Below are positions 1-8,979 of a DNA stretch of 49,542 nucleotides, one piece after another. The DNA comes from an uncultured Winogradskyella sp. (GTDB taxonomy: Bacteria; Bacteroidota; Bacteroidia; Flavobacteriales; Flavobacteriaceae), in the NCBI GenBank assembly GCA_905480385.1, contig CAJQQC010000030.1, forward strand, positions 1 to 49,542, given 5' to 3'. Below the pieces are notes generated by a model that did no database searches, was not told where the DNA came from, and saw only the letters and a list, made by a program, of their open reading frames with translations. How positions within the stretch are numbered: position 1 is the stretch's first letter; every line of letters starts with the position of its first letter. Position numbers and translations under genes: made by a program.

Positions 1-898
1 GTTTTATTGGCACACGCTTATCTGCATTTGCACCTGTTAATGACATGTTAGATTCAAACTGAATATGACGATTCATTTTTCCTTGTTCAGGAATTCGCTT
101 TGCAGAGTATCCAGAATCAAATCCACCACCTTGCCAATCGCTTAAGAAATCAGCACCAACAGAAACAATAGTCATTGCTTTAGAAAAATCATAATTTGCT
201 AAAGCACGCTTTCCATACATCGCTTGAAATGCATCTAATGCTGCTGATTCTGAAACTGCATCGTAAGATACATGACGTACATTACCATACTTTTCAAAGA
301 ACTCACCAACTAATTTAGACGTTGATGGACTTGCAAAAGTTTGAGTTAAGAATACAATCTCCTTATCTCCAACTTCGTTAAATATCTTTTTTGTGTCTGC
401 GTTGAAAGTTTCCCATGAAATAGCGTCGCCGCCTTTCATTGGACCTTGTAATCTGAGACTATCGTATAACCCTAAAATTGAAGCATTAACTCTTGCATTA
501 GCATGACCGTTGGTCATTGCCAATTCGTTATTCTCAATTTTAATTGGTCTACCTTCTCTTGTTTTTACTAAAACACTAGCAAAATCGTAACCATCTGCAA
601 TCGTCGTTGCATAATAGTTTGCTACTCCAGGAACAATTTCCTTGGGCTGCACTACATATGGTATAGATTTTACTACTGGTCCTTCACAAGCAGCTAAAGA
701 TGCAGCTGCTGTACTAAAACCAACATATTTTAAGAAATCACGACGCGTAGTAGATGAAGTTTCTAATGTTTCCTTATCTCCTAAAAACTCATCTGTAGGA
801 ATTGCTTCTACAAATTCGTTTTGTTGTAGCGTCTCAACAATAGAGCTATTTTCGTTTAGCTCCTCAACACTTTTCCAGTATTTCTTGTTTGATGACAT
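1..898 (-). CDS. actB: Alternative complex III subunit ActB, N-terminal part (molybdopterin oxidoreductase-like), cut by window start
   Basis: This is the N-terminal 299 residues of a protein that runs off the window. I read it directly on the minus strand from the ATG at 898; it begins MSSNKKYWKSVEEL and stays open to base 1. Around residues 50-75 there is a Tat-like segment with TTRRDFLKYVGFSTAAASLA followed by a Cys, and then a molybdopterin-oxidoreductase-type fold typical of TAT-variant-translocated ActB. In the family, ActB carries iron-sulfur clusters at the periplasmic face of the quinol-oxidising alternative complex III, usually without a molybdenum cofactor. The multihaem cytochrome gene lies 25 bases upstream, the order expected for an act operon. 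Function is from family and context; the cluster-binding cysteines lie outside the window. Confidence 0.88.
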   Translation of the reverse strand, partial: MSSNKKYWKSVEELNENSSIVETLQQNEFVEAIPTDEFLGDKETLETSSTTRRDFLKYVGFSTAAASLAACEGPVVKSIPYVVQPKEIVPGVANYYATTIADGYDFASVLVKTREGRPIKIENNELAMTNGHANARVNASILGLYDSLRLQGPMKGGDAISWETFNADTKKIFNEVGDKEIVFLTQTFASPSTSKLVGEFFEKYGNVRHVSYDAVSESAALDAFQAMYGKRALANYDFSKAMTIVSVGADFLSDWQGGGFDSGYSAKRIPEQGKMNRHIQFESNMSLTGANADKRVPIK

Positions 899-923
899 AT
901 AATTGTGAGTTACTTCTTAATTA

Positions 924-2216
924 TTAATAATGACACTTACCACATTCTAATCCGCCCATTTGCGCTGCAGTTAACTGCTCCACTCCATATTTCTTAGATA
1001 ATTGTTCGTGGATTTTAGTGTAGTAATCATTGTCTTTAACTTTCACGTTTGTTTCTCTGTGGCAATTGATACACCAACCCATTGTTAATGGCGAGTGTTG
1101 GTACATAATTTCCATTTCTTCAACTGGACCATGACATGTCTGACACTCTAAACCTGCTACAGAAACGTGTTGCGAGTGATTAAAGTAAGCAAAGTCTGGT
1201 AAGTTGTGTATGCGAATCCATTTTACAGGACTTGTTTCACCATTGTATTTCTGGTTATCCTCGTCCCATCCAACAGCTTTGTATAATTTCTGAATTTCGG
1301 CATTGTAATCTACGCCATACTCTTCGCCTTCTGCATAAGTTTCTGGAGCTACTTCAGCAATATTTTTATGACAATTCATACAAACATTTAATGAAGGAAT
1401 CCCTGAATGCTTACTTACTCTTGCTGAAGAGTGACAGTATTTACAATCAATCTGGTTATCACCTGCGTGAATTCTGTGTGAGTAATGTATTGGTTGAACT
1501 GGCTCGTAACCTTGATCAACACCTACTTGCATTAAGTAACCATAAACAAAATAACCACTGGCTAATAAGAATATGATTGACGTAACTAACACTAAAAACT
1601 GGTTTTGAGCGAAAGCTTTCCATATTGGAATTCTTTTCTCTGTTACGGGAACCTCAATTCCTTTTGCATCAGCAAAACGCTTTAAAGTACGGTTTACTAG
1701 AACTAAAGCTATTGCTAATAAACCAAATAATAAAGCTAAAGCCCCTAAAATTATTGAGTTTGATGTTGCATCGCCACTAACAGCTTCACCTCTAGCAACT
1801 ACTTTAGGCTCCGGTGGTGGAGGCGGTGGCTGAGCTGTATAAGCTAAAACATCAGAAATCTCTTGGTCCTCTAACTGAGGAAACGCGTTCATAGCAGTTT
1901 GGTTATACTCATTCCAGATTTTGTTGGCGTAAGTATCTCCAGATTTAATTAATGCCGAACTGTTTCTTATCCACTTGTTTAACCACTCTCTATCTAATCC
2001 TTCATCTTCATACAATCTTGCTTCAACATTACGCAGAGCTGGACCTGTCATCTTTTTGTCAAGTTTGTGACACGCTGCACATTGAGAATTAAATAAAGAT
2101 TTTCCGTTTAAAGGATCTCCCTCTTGGGCTAAAATAGTAGTTGAAAACGTAAGTAATAATATAAAACCTAAACGAAGAATGCTTGAGGTTAAATTACGGT
2201 AGATAACGTGTTTCAT
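924..2216 (-). CDS. actA: ActA-like multihaem cytochrome c of alternative complex III, with an added N-terminal monohaem domain
   Basis: The 430-residue protein has a signal peptide (about 1-30), then a monohaem cytochrome c domain with CAACH at 46-50, a proline-rich linker near 130, two membrane helices (about 153-175 and 208-230) and a C-terminal multihaem part with CKYCH, CMNCH, CQTCH, CINCH and CGKCH (the last at 425-429). That gives six c-type haem sites. ActA of alternative complex III usually has five and passes electrons from the quinol-oxidising complex to the terminal oxidase or a carrier. The extra N-terminal domain resembles the separate monohaem subunit ActE, so this looks like a fusion or an added domain. 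actB follows after 25 bases. The assignment to the complex is strong; the naming of the fused domain is inference. Confidence 0.85.
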   Translation of the reverse strand: MKHVIYRNLTSSILRLGFILLLTFSTTILAQEGDPLNGKSLFNSQCAACHKLDKKMTGPALRNVEARLYEDEGLDREWLNKWIRNSSALIKSGDTYANKIWNEYNQTAMNAFPQLEDQEISDVLAYTAQPPPPPPEPKVVARGEAVSGDATSNSIILGALALLFGLLAIALVLVNRTLKRFADAKGIEVPVTEKRIPIWKAFAQNQFLVLVTSIIFLLASGYFVYGYLMQVGVDQGYEPVQPIHYSHRIHAGDNQIDCKYCHSSARVSKHSGIPSLNVCMNCHKNIAEVAPETYAEGEEYGVDYNAEIQKLYKAVGWDEDNQKYNGETSPVKWIRIHNLPDFAYFNHSQHVSVAGLECQTCHGPVEEMEIMYQHSPLTMGWCINCHRETNVKVKDNDYYTKIHEQLSKKYGVEQLTAAQMGGLECGKCHY

Positions 2217-2296
2217 ATGTATTATTAAATTATCTTCTATTTTGGTATGATTTTTTCATAGAAATGTGATAAAAATCATGGTTCTAAAAACTCAGG

Positions 2297-2304
2297 CAAA
2301 AATA
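2297..2304 (-). promoter_or_regulatory. Probable -7 element for the act operon
   Basis: The minus strand reads TATTTTTG, a match to TAnnTTTG, about 80 bases before the actA-like start. No convincing TTG lies at the usual distance upstream, so this is a moderate candidate. Confidence 0.4.
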
Positions 2305-2402
2305 AGGCATAAAGTCGATTTTAGAAATGTTACAGAACTCTTAATAACTAATTTATAAAGGTTCTAAATAACATTAAATGTCCTGTATACGTTAAGAAAA
2401 TA

Positions 2403-2410
2403 TAACTTTG
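2403..2410 (+). promoter_or_regulatory. Probable -7 element for the SPOR-domain gene
   Basis: TAACTTTG matches TAnnTTTG. Transcription would begin near 2415, which leaves a very short leader before the ATG codons at 2423 and 2429. A clear -33 element is not visible. Confidence 0.5.
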
Positions 2411-2422
2411 TACTATTAATAT

Positions 2423-2806
2423 ATGATTATGAACAAATTGATTATAAAACGCTTGTTTTTTTTAACACTTATCTGCCTTTGCGGATCAATAAGTGCCCAA
2501 GAGGGCACAGTAAATATTGACCAGTCAAAAGCCATTGATAAACTCTTAGAGTTTAAGAAAGATATCAAAACTGTTGGGACTTTTAGAATACAAGTTTACA
2601 GTGGTAGCAGCTCCTCGGCAGCTAGCAATGTTAAAGCAGAATTTAAGCAATCTTATGGCCAATGGCCTGTTGAAATGGTTTTTAACACACCTAATTACAA
2701 AATATGGGTTGGAAACTTTAGAGATCGATTAGAAGCCGATCGAGCTTTACTTCGTATAAAGAAAAATTACATGAATGCTTTTATTTTTAAACCTAAGAAG
2801 GATTAA
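2423..2806 (+). CDS. Exported SPOR-domain protein
   Basis: The product is 127 residues (125 if the second ATG at 2429 is used; either fits the promoter at 2403-2410). An N-terminal signal peptide of about 25 residues ends near SISAQ. The C-terminal half, from about residue 53, reads as a SPOR domain: it opens with FRIQVYSGSS, contains NYKIWVGNFRDRLEAD, and ends with a basic KPKKD tail. SPOR domains bind peptidoglycan stripped of stem peptides, often at division sites, so a periplasmic cell-wall-binding role is likely. It stands alone between the divergent act operon and a convergent secreted-protein unit, with a strong shared terminator after it. Confidence 0.85.
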   Translation: MIMNKLIIKRLFFLTLICLCGSISAQEGTVNIDQSKAIDKLLEFKKDIKTVGTFRIQVYSGSSSSAASNVKAEFKQSYGQWPVEMVFNTPNYKIWVGNFRDRLEADRALLRIKKNYMNAFIFKPKKD

Positions 2807-2830
2807 AAATATTATCAAAAAACTAAAAAA

Positions 2831-2856
2831 GGCGAAACTTAAATTTAAGTTTCGCC
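2831..2856. terminator. Bidirectional intrinsic terminator
   Basis: GGCGAAACTTAAA is followed directly by its exact reverse complement, giving a 13-bp palindrome. It is flanked by A-rich DNA on the left and a T run on the right. It lies between two convergent genes and can serve both. Confidence 0.9.
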
Positions 2857-2861
2857 TTTTT

Positions 2862-3557
2862 TTATTGTACTAAAACTTTCTTTTTCAGGACAGTATCTTC
2901 AATTTCAATTTTCAAAAAATACACACCTCTTCTAAGTTGAGAGACATCAATAATTTCAGAGTTTTTACCTTTGTAAATACGCTTGCCTAAAATATCATAA
3001 AGCGAGACCAAATAATCCGAATTATTTGAATTATTTGAATTTGATTCTAAATAGAGTTTATCTTTTACAGGATTAGGATAAACTGAAAATTGTTGATTCA
3101 AATCTACACCATCTACTCCCAAAATTGAACTTTGCACTGCGCCAGTAAGGTCATTAATAGTTCCACAAATTGACTGAGTTATAGTCGTAGCCTCTTGCCA
3201 AGTACCAAGGGTTAAGTCGGGAGGATTTGGTTGTGACGCTGAGTCGTTGTAGTACAATACATAAGTGCTTGTGAAGCCGTCATTGCCATCATCTGCCAAA
3301 ATTTCCCATCGCATATTACTATCATTCCAAGCAATACGAATTTTACAGAATCCTATTCCGCTGCAATCTCTAGAGCCCATTGAAGGATCAGAAACTGTTT
3401 GAAACACATTTCTTTCGTCTACCAAGCTAATTTGTTCAAAAATATAATCTTGGCTATCCAATAAACTATTACATGCATTCAATGTGATTTGTTGAGCTCC
3501 AACCAATAGCCCAAACACTAAAAATACAACTGTAATACATTGTTTGAAAAATCTCAT
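2862..3557 (-). CDS. Secreted protein with T9SS type A sorting domain
   Basis: The 231-residue protein starts with a signal peptide (MRFFKQCITVVFLVFGLLVG). Its last 75 residues form a type A sorting domain: FSVYPNPVKDKLYLES, then LYDILGKRIYKG, then LRRGVYFLKIE and a KKVLVQ end. Proteins with this tail are exported by the type IX system to the surface or medium. The middle part (about 25-155) has several Cys and aromatic residues, and I do not recognise a known fold there. It starts 6 bases after the tail-collar-like gene, so the two are very likely co-transcribed and may act together outside the cell. Function is unknown. Confidence 0.82.
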   Translation of the reverse strand: MRFFKQCITVVFLVFGLLVGAQQITLNACNSLLDSQDYIFEQISLVDERNVFQTVSDPSMGSRDCSGIGFCKIRIAWNDSNMRWEILADDGNDGFTSTYVLYYNDSASQPNPPDLTLGTWQEATTITQSICGTINDLTGAVQSSILGVDGVDLNQQFSVYPNPVKDKLYLESNSNNSNNSDYLVSLYDILGKRIYKGKNSEIIDVSQLRRGVYFLKIEIEDTVLKKKVLVQ

Positions 3558-3563
3558 GACTAT

Positions 3564-4148
3564 CTAGTTTTGCGAAGGAAAAATACCACTAACACAAATA
3601 ACATATCTAACACCTAAATATGGCTGTCTATTTGGCACAGGTTGTCCTCCACCTGTATTACTTATTACACTTGTATTCATAGTTGTTGTTGCGCCTCCAG
3701 TTGCGTATTCAGGGTCTAAAATTTTTGTTTGTGCTGGGTAATTATTTGCTGGAGAAGAACTGTCTCCATCTGCTGCCACAGCTGTAACAGAATGACTATG
3801 AGAAGGAAGTTGAGACACTTGTAAAGTATTGGTTTCATTACCTCCTTTTTCTCCTTGAGAAATAGTCGACAAACCTGGGCCATTGCCAATACCAACTGGA
3901 ACTCTTCCTCTTAAATCTGGCAAAGCAAATGTCGTTTGCCCATCACCTCCGTAAGTTATCCCTAATAAAGAGAAAAGAGCTTGATTTTGTGCTATAGGAA
4001 GCAAACGACCATCACAAGGAAGCCAATCTCTTTGATTAAAAGTTATACCGGTGAGCTTTATATCTCCTAAATATGCTTCTTGTGCATTAGATAAAGTTAT
4101 AGCTCCAATAGCAAAAGCTACTAAAAATAAATTTGTGATTTTTTTCAT
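3564..4148 (-). CDS. Exported phage tail-collar domain protein (microcystin-dependent-protein type)
   Basis: The product is 194 residues. A signal peptide (about 1-22, ending near LSNAQ) precedes a tail-collar domain: YLGDIKLTGITFNQRDWLPC, LLPIAQNQALFSLLGITYGG, FALPDLRGRVPVGIG, and later QLPSHSHSV and NRQPYLGVRYVICV. This is the domain order of short tail-fibre-like proteins named after MdpB. There are no phage genes nearby, and a Sec signal is not expected on a phage virion protein, so this is more likely a bacterial exported or surface protein built on a phage-derived fold. It is the first gene of a two-gene unit with the T9SS cargo protein. The domain call is strong; the role is unknown. 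Confidence 0.85.
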   Translation of the reverse strand: MKKITNLFLVAFAIGAITLSNAQEAYLGDIKLTGITFNQRDWLPCDGRLLPIAQNQALFSLLGITYGGDGQTTFALPDLRGRVPVGIGNGPGLSTISQGEKGGNETNTLQVSQLPSHSHSVTAVAADGDSSSPANNYPAQTKILDPEYATGGATTTMNTSVISNTGGGQPVPNRQPYLGVRYVICVSGIFPSQN

Positions 4149-4225
4149 GACTAGTTGATTTATTTATTAAAAGTAAAGTTAGTCATAATACACAAGCAAA
4201 AAAGCACTTATTAAAAAACAAGTAC

Positions 4226-4246
4226 TTTGTCCACTTTTTGTCTACT
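4226..4246 (-). repeat. Two 10-bp near-direct repeats upstream of the tail-collar gene
   Basis: On the minus strand AGTAGACAAA (4246-4237) and AGTGGACAAA (4235-4226) differ at one base and are spaced 11 bases start to start, about one helical turn. They sit 78-98 bases before the tail-collar start and may be an activator site; this is inference from spacing only. Confidence 0.35.
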
Positions 4247-4257
4247 TTAAAAAAAGT

Positions 4258-7002
4258 CTATTTTAAAGTCTTTTTCACTTCTACTTCTTGGAAAGATTCG
4301 ATAACATCACCGATAGCTATATCATTATAACCTTTGATTTGCATACCACAATCGTATCCTTTTGAAACTTCTTTTACATCGTCTTTGAAACGTCTTAATG
4401 CTTCTAATTCTCCTGTATGGACTACGACACCATCTCTAATAATTCTGATACCAGAATTTCTGAAAATTTTACCATTCATCACCATACAACCTGCAATATT
4501 TCCGATTTTAGAAACTTTGAAGATTTCTCTAATTTCGGCAGTACCAGTAACTTCCTCTTTGACTTCTGGAGATAACATACCTTCCATCGCGTCTTTAAGA
4601 TCGTTAATAGCCGCATAAATAATTGAGTATGTACGGATATCGATTTCTTCTTTATCAGCAATCATACGTGCATTACCAACTGGTCTTACATTAAACCCGA
4701 CAATAATAGCATCTGATGCAGTTGCTAATAATACATCACTTTCTGTAATGGCTCCAACACCTTTATGAATGATATTTACTTGAATTTCTTCGGTAGACAA
4801 CTTCTGGAAAGAATCTGTTAATGCTTCAACAGAGCCATCCACGTCACCTTTAAGGATAATATTCAACTCTTGGAAATCTCCAAGTGCAATACGTCTCCCG
4901 ATTTCATCAAGTGTAATATGACGTTGTGTTCTCACAGATTGTTCGCGTTGTAACTGTGTACGTTTGGTTGCAATTTGCTTTGCTTCACGTTCATCAGAGA
5001 ATACGTTAAACTTATCACCTGCTTGTGGCGCACCATCTAATCCTAAGATTGAAACTGGTGTTGATGGGCCTGCTTTGGCAACATTATTTCCACGTTCGTC
5101 TTGCATGGCTTTTACTTTACCAGAATTTTTTCCTGCTAATACGTAATCACCAACTTTTAATGTACCGGCTTGTACTAATATTGTAGATACATATCCACGT
5201 CCTTTATCTAAGAAGGCTTCAACTACAGTACCTTGAGCTGCTTTATTTGGATTAGCTTTAAGCTCTAATAATTCGGCCTCAAGCAATACTTTTTCTAATA
5301 ATTCTCTTACACCAGTACCTACTTTTGCTGAGATATCATGAGATTGGATTTTTCCACCCCAATCTTCAACTAAAAGATTCATTTGTGCCAATCCTTCTTT
5401 TACTTTTTCAGGATTTGCATCTGGTTTATCTATTTTATTAATCGCAAATACAATTGGCACTCCTGCTGCTTGTGCATGAGCAATCGCCTCCTTTGTTTGC
5501 GGCATAATATCATCATCGGCTGCTGCAACAATAATTGCGATATCGGTAACTTGAGCGCCACGAGCACGCATGGCTGTAAAGGCTTCGTGACCTGGTGTAT
5601 CTAAAAATGCTATAGTTTGTCCACCTTCTAAATCTACACCATAAGCACCAATGTGCTGTGTGATTCCACCAGACTCACCAGCAATCACATTTTCTTTACG
5701 AATGTAATCTAGTAGCGATGTTTTACCGTGATCGACATGACCCATAACAGTTACAATTGGCGCACGGTCAACTAAATCTTCTGGTTTATCTTCAACTTCT
5801 TCGAAAGATTCTTCGATATCTGCTTTTATAAACTCAACAGTGTAACCAAACTCTTCTGCAACGATAGTTAATGTCTCGGCATCTAGACGCTGATTCATTG
5901 TTACCATCATACCCAAAGACATACATGCCGAAATAATTTGCGTAACACCAACATCCATCAATGTTGCAACTTCACTAACAGTTACAAATTCTGTAACTTT
6001 AAGGATTTTGCTTTCAGCATCTTCTATACGCTGATCAATTTCTGTTTGTTCTCTGTGTTGGTCTCTTTTATCTCTACGGTATTTAGCACCTTTACCTTTA
6101 TTGCTTTTCCCTTGAAGTTTTTCAAGAGTTTCGCGTACTTGTTTTTTTACATCTTCCTCAGAAGGCTCTTCTTTAACAACTTTTGGTCTAGTATTTCCAC
6201 CTCGTCCTCTAAAGTTTCCTCTTCTATTATCGTTGTTGTTTGACTTACCTGGATCACCTGGCTTACTAATTCTACGTCTTTTGCGCTTGTTAGCATCACC
6301 TGCTGGTTTGGGTTTGTCTTCTTTTTTATTTTTGGGCTTATTAAACTTTGTTAAATCAATCTTTTTGCCTGTAATATTAGGGCCGCTAAGCTTTTTGTAC
6401 TGCGTCTTAATCTTTTCGTCTACTGGCTCAGAAGTAGATGTAGATTCATCCGTAGTATCTTGTTTAGCTTCAACTATATTAGATTTTTCTTTTACAGTTT
6501 TATTTTCTTTTACAGGAGCTTCTTTTTCCTTTTTTGCTAGTACCTCTTTCTTGGGAGCAGCTTTTTTAGGAGCTTCAGCTTTTACTTCATCATTCTTAGG
6601 TGCTTTAGCTTTTGATGCTTCTTCAGTATTTATTGGTGGTGCTTTTGGTTTATCGTCATCTAAGTCGATTTTACCTACTTGCTTAGGCCCAGAGAGCTCT
6701 GCTTTTGCCTTAAGAACTTTCTCTATTTCAGCATCTTGCTTTGCTTTTTCCTCGAGCTCACGCTCACGTTTTTCTCTTAAGGCTTCTTTTTCTTTCAGCT
6801 TTGCTTCACTTACTTCTTGTGCCTTTTCTCGCTTAGTCGCATCAGTCTGAAATTCGTCAGCTAATGTATCATAAACATCTTGAGTAATTTTTGTATTAGG
6901 GCTTTTCTCTATTTCAATGCCTTTGGAGTCTAAAAAATCCACAGCACGGTCAAGAGAAATATTTAATTCCCTAAGCACTTTATTAATTCTAATTTGAGCC
7001 AT
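4258..7002 (-). CDS. infB: Translation initiation factor IF-2
   Basis: The 914-residue protein begins [20 protein letters not shown], the IF2-N fold found in Bacteroidota. A long charged, Lys/Glu/Pro-rich low-complexity stretch runs from about 75 to 330. The GTPase domain starts near 413 with GHVDHGKTS (G1), DTPGHEAF (G3) and NKID (G4), and is followed by the EF-Tu-like domain 2, IF2 domain 3 and the C-terminal fMet-tRNA-binding domain. IF-2 delivers initiator tRNA to the small subunit and promotes subunit joining. It is the last gene of rimP-nusA-infB, 63 bases after nusA. The length and all motifs look normal for the family. Confidence 0.98.
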   Translation of the reverse strand: MAQIRINKVLRELNISLDRAVDFLDSKGIEIEKSPNTKITQDVYDTLADEFQTDATKREKAQEVSEAKLKEKEALREKRERELEEKAKQDAEIEKVLKAKAELSGPKQVGKIDLDDDKPKAPPINTEEASKAKAPKNDEVKAEAPKKAAPKKEVLAKKEKEAPVKENKTVKEKSNIVEAKQDTTDESTSTSEPVDEKIKTQYKKLSGPNITGKKIDLTKFNKPKNKKEDKPKPAGDANKRKRRRISKPGDPGKSNNNDNRRGNFRGRGGNTRPKVVKEEPSEEDVKKQVRETLEKLQGKSNKGKGAKYRRDKRDQHREQTEIDQRIEDAESKILKVTEFVTVSEVATLMDVGVTQIISACMSLGMMVTMNQRLDAETLTIVAEEFGYTVEFIKADIEESFEEVEDKPEDLVDRAPIVTVMGHVDHGKTSLLDYIRKENVIAGESGGITQHIGAYGVDLEGGQTIAFLDTPGHEAFTAMRARGAQVTDIAIIVAAADDDIMPQTKEAIAHAQAAGVPIVFAINKIDKPDANPEKVKEGLAQMNLLVEDWGGKIQSHDISAKVGTGVRELLEKVLLEAELLELKANPNKAAQGTVVEAFLDKGRGYVSTILVQAGTLKVGDYVLAGKNSGKVKAMQDERGNNVAKAGPSTPVSILGLDGAPQAGDKFNVFSDEREAKQIATKRTQLQREQSVRTQRHITLDEIGRRIALGDFQELNIILKGDVDGSVEALTDSFQKLSTEEIQVNIIHKGVGAITESDVLLATASDAIIVGFNVRPVGNARMIADKEEIDIRTYSIIYAAINDLKDAMEGMLSPEVKEEVTGTAEIREIFKVSKIGNIAGCMVMNGKIFRNSGIRIIRDGVVVHTGELEALRRFKDDVKEVSKGYDCGMQIKGYNDIAIGDVIESFQEVEVKKTLK

Positions 7003-7065
7003 ATATGCTTTTATATAATCCTAAATATATAGTTTACCAATTAATCTGCAAAAATTGGTAGTTTT

Positions 7066-8298
7066 TTAGTCTTCGAATTCTTCTTTTAAAATTCTAATAA
7101 CTTCAATAATTGTTTCTTCTTCAAGGTCAGTTCGCTTAACAAGATCATTAACATCTTGCTCTAAAATACTTTTTGCAGTATCTAGACCAGCCTTACTAAA
7201 TTCTTTGATAATCCACTCTTCGATTTCGTCAGAGAATTCACTTAATTCAACATCTTCTTCTGCACCTTCTCTAAATACATCAATCTCATAACCCGTTAAT
7301 TTACCGGCTAACCTAATGTTATGACCTCCACGGCCAATAGCTTTTGATACTTCTTCGGGCTTGAGCAATACTTCAGCACGCATGTTTTCTTCATCAAGTT
7401 TAAGCGATGTCACTCTAGCTGGACTTAAGGCACGAGTTATGAATAACTGAATATTATTAGTGTAATTGATTACATCAATATTTTCGTTTCCTAACTCACG
7501 TACAATACCGTGAATACGAGAACCTTTCATACCAACACAAGCACCGACTGGGTCAATTCTGTCATCATAAGAATCTACAGCCACTTTTGCTTTTTCACCA
7601 GGAATACGAACTACGTTTTTTACTGTAATTAAACCATCAAAAACTTCTGGTATTTCAGATTCGAATAATTTTTCAAGGAACAATGGTGATGTTCTTGACA
7701 TAATTATCGCTGGCTTAGTACCTTTAAGTTCTACACTTTCAATAACACCTCTAACATTTTCACCTTTACGGAAAAAATCTGAAGGTATTTGCTTATCTTT
7801 TGGTAATATAATTTCGTTACCATCGTCATCTAATAATATGATTGCTCTATGACGAATATGGTGAACCTCAGCAGAATAAATCTCACCTTCTAGATCTTTA
7901 AATTGCTTGTAGATGTTTGTATTATCGTGCTCATGAATTTTGGAAATTAAGTTCTGTTTTAGTGCTAAAATAGAACGTCTTCCGAGTTGATGTAATTTCA
8001 CCTCCTCTGCAACATCTTCACCAACTTCGAAATCTGGTTCGATTTTTTGTGCTTCAGATAACTCAATTTCTTGATTTGGCTCTTCTACTTCACCGTTTGC
8101 AACAACGATTCTGTTTCTCCAAATTTCCAAATCTCCTTTATCAGGGTTGATGATGATATCAAAGTTATCGTCATCACCATATTTCTTCTTTAATGCATTT
8201 CTTAATACATCTTCTAGAATCGCCATTAGCGTAACTCTATCTATTAATTTATCATCTTTAAAATCCGAAAATGATTCAATTAACGCTAAATTTTCCAT
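7066..8298 (-). CDS. nusA: Transcription termination/antitermination factor NusA
   Basis: The product is 410 residues. An N-terminal RNA-polymerase-binding domain (about 1-125) is followed by an S1 domain (about 130-205, starting near GEIYSAEVHHIRHRAII) and two KH domains (about 225-350) with CVGMKGSRI and AIGRGGHNIRLAGKL as GxxG loops. A short acidic tail follows; the two C-terminal acidic repeats of the E. coli protein are absent, which is common outside gammaproteobacteria. NusA modulates pausing and intrinsic termination. It lies between rimP (11-base gap) and infB. A terminator-like hairpin in the operon leader makes autoregulation through termination plausible. Confidence 0.97.
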   Translation of the reverse strand: MENLALIESFSDFKDDKLIDRVTLMAILEDVLRNALKKKYGDDDNFDIIINPDKGDLEIWRNRIVVANGEVEEPNQEIELSEAQKIEPDFEVGEDVAEEVKLHQLGRRSILALKQNLISKIHEHDNTNIYKQFKDLEGEIYSAEVHHIRHRAIILLDDDGNEIILPKDKQIPSDFFRKGENVRGVIESVELKGTKPAIIMSRTSPLFLEKLFESEIPEVFDGLITVKNVVRIPGEKAKVAVDSYDDRIDPVGACVGMKGSRIHGIVRELGNENIDVINYTNNIQLFITRALSPARVTSLKLDEENMRAEVLLKPEEVSKAIGRGGHNIRLAGKLTGYEIDVFREGAEEDVELSEFSDEIEEWIIKEFSKAGLDTAKSILEQDVNDLVKRTDLEEETIIEVIRILKEEFED

Positions 8299-8309
8299 AG
8301 TAACAGGAC

Positions 8310-8774
8310 TTAAAATTTTATTTTAACTTTTGCTTCTTTTATATCTTCTAATGCAATCGTAGCCTCTTTGGTTACGGTTACTTTTCCTTTTCCTATCGGC
8401 TTTGGCTCGCGAGTTTTCCATTTTAACTGTATGGATTTCTCATTGGCTTCTACCAATTGACCTTCAATATTATTATCGCCATTAGTCTTAACTTCTAGGT
8501 TACGACCAATATTTTTTTTGTATTGTCTTGGCATCGTTAAAGGTGATGCTGCTCCTGCTGATAAAACCTCTAGAGAAAAATCTTCTTCTTCTCTATCTAA
8601 ATTGTGTTCTATCGCTCTACTGATAAACATACAGTCTCCAACTAAAACACCATTGTCTCCATCAATTATAACCTTGATTGCTTTATCAGCACCCATTGTC
8701 ATATTTATTAAAAATAAATCTTGACGCTCTTCTAGCGCATTTTTTAATAATTGGTCTACTTTATTTTTTAACAT
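8310..8774 (-). CDS. rimP: Ribosome maturation factor RimP
   Basis: From the ATG at 8774 the product is 154 residues, beginning MLKNKVDQLLKNALEE, with LFLINMTMGADKAIKVIIDG and CMFISRAIEHNLDREEEDF typical of RimP. RimP assists 30S subunit maturation. A longer frame is open from an ATG at 8810, but those 12 extra codons lie inside a terminator-like hairpin and match nothing in the family, so I chose 8774. It is the first gene of rimP-nusA-infB. No Shine-Dalgarno is visible: the bases just before the start are the hairpin's T run. Confidence 0.93.
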   Translation of the reverse strand: MLKNKVDQLLKNALEERQDLFLINMTMGADKAIKVIIDGDNGVLVGDCMFISRAIEHNLDREEEDFSLEVLSAGAASPLTMPRQYKKNIGRNLEVKTNGDNNIEGQLVEANEKSIQLKWKTREPKPIGKGKVTVTKEATIALEDIKEAKVKIKF

Positions 8775-8787
8775 AGAGCTATAAAAA

Positions 8788-8808
8788 GAGGGGACTTTTC
8801 GTCCCCTC
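8788..8808 (-). terminator. Terminator-like hairpin in the rimP leader (possible attenuator)
   Basis: On the minus strand GAGGGGAC and GTCCCCTC form a perfect 8-bp stem around a GAAAA loop, followed at once by five T residues. It ends 13 bases before the rimP ATG and begins about 20 bases after the predicted transcription start. This is a complete intrinsic terminator placed where a ribosome-binding region should be, so it probably stops a share of transcripts before the operon. NusA-dependent attenuation of a rimP leader is known in Bacillus subtilis; the same logic here is inference. Confidence 0.75.
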
Positions 8809-8836
8809 ATAATCTTCTTTTCTTTAAACAGTGGTG

Positions 8837-8866
8837 CAAATATACGATATATATCGAGTTTTGCAA
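8837..8866 (-). promoter_or_regulatory. Promoter of the rimP-nusA-infB operon
   Basis: On the minus strand TTG (8866-8864), 19 bases, then TATATTTG (8844-8837) fits the Bacteroidota primary-sigma consensus exactly. Transcription should start near 8831, giving a leader of about 57 bases that contains the hairpin. Confidence 0.75.
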
Positions 8867-8937
8867 GACGTTTAGTATCTAAAATTCTGAATTAACAATG
8901 GTTACAACCGTGTTTTATTCAGTTAAAGATGAAAAAC

Positions 8938-8970
8938 AAAAAATCCTAACTCAAATTGAATTAGGATTTT
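8938..8970 (-). terminator. Terminator of the tRNA-Gln gene
   Basis: On the minus strand AAAATCCTAA and TTAGGATTTT pair around a short loop, followed by a T-rich run. It lies 10 bases after the tRNA 3' end. Confidence 0.75.
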
Positions 8971-8979
8971 AAAATTATG

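Noticed and set aside
642..902. An 86-codon plus-strand frame at the window start
   Set aside because: It is antisense to the well-supported actB coding sequence.
3564..4148. Prophage remnant suggested by the tail-collar domain
   Set aside because: The protein has a signal peptide, and no integrase, capsid, terminase or att-like repeats are near.
6233..6850. A 205-codon open frame on the plus strand opposite infB
   Set aside because: It is rich in Ser, Phe and Leu, the mirror of the Lys/Glu-rich IF-2 linker on the other strand. No promoter or family match.
8775..8810. A longer rimP starting at 8810
   Set aside because: The 12 added codons lie in the terminator-like hairpin and do not fit the family; 8774 fits.
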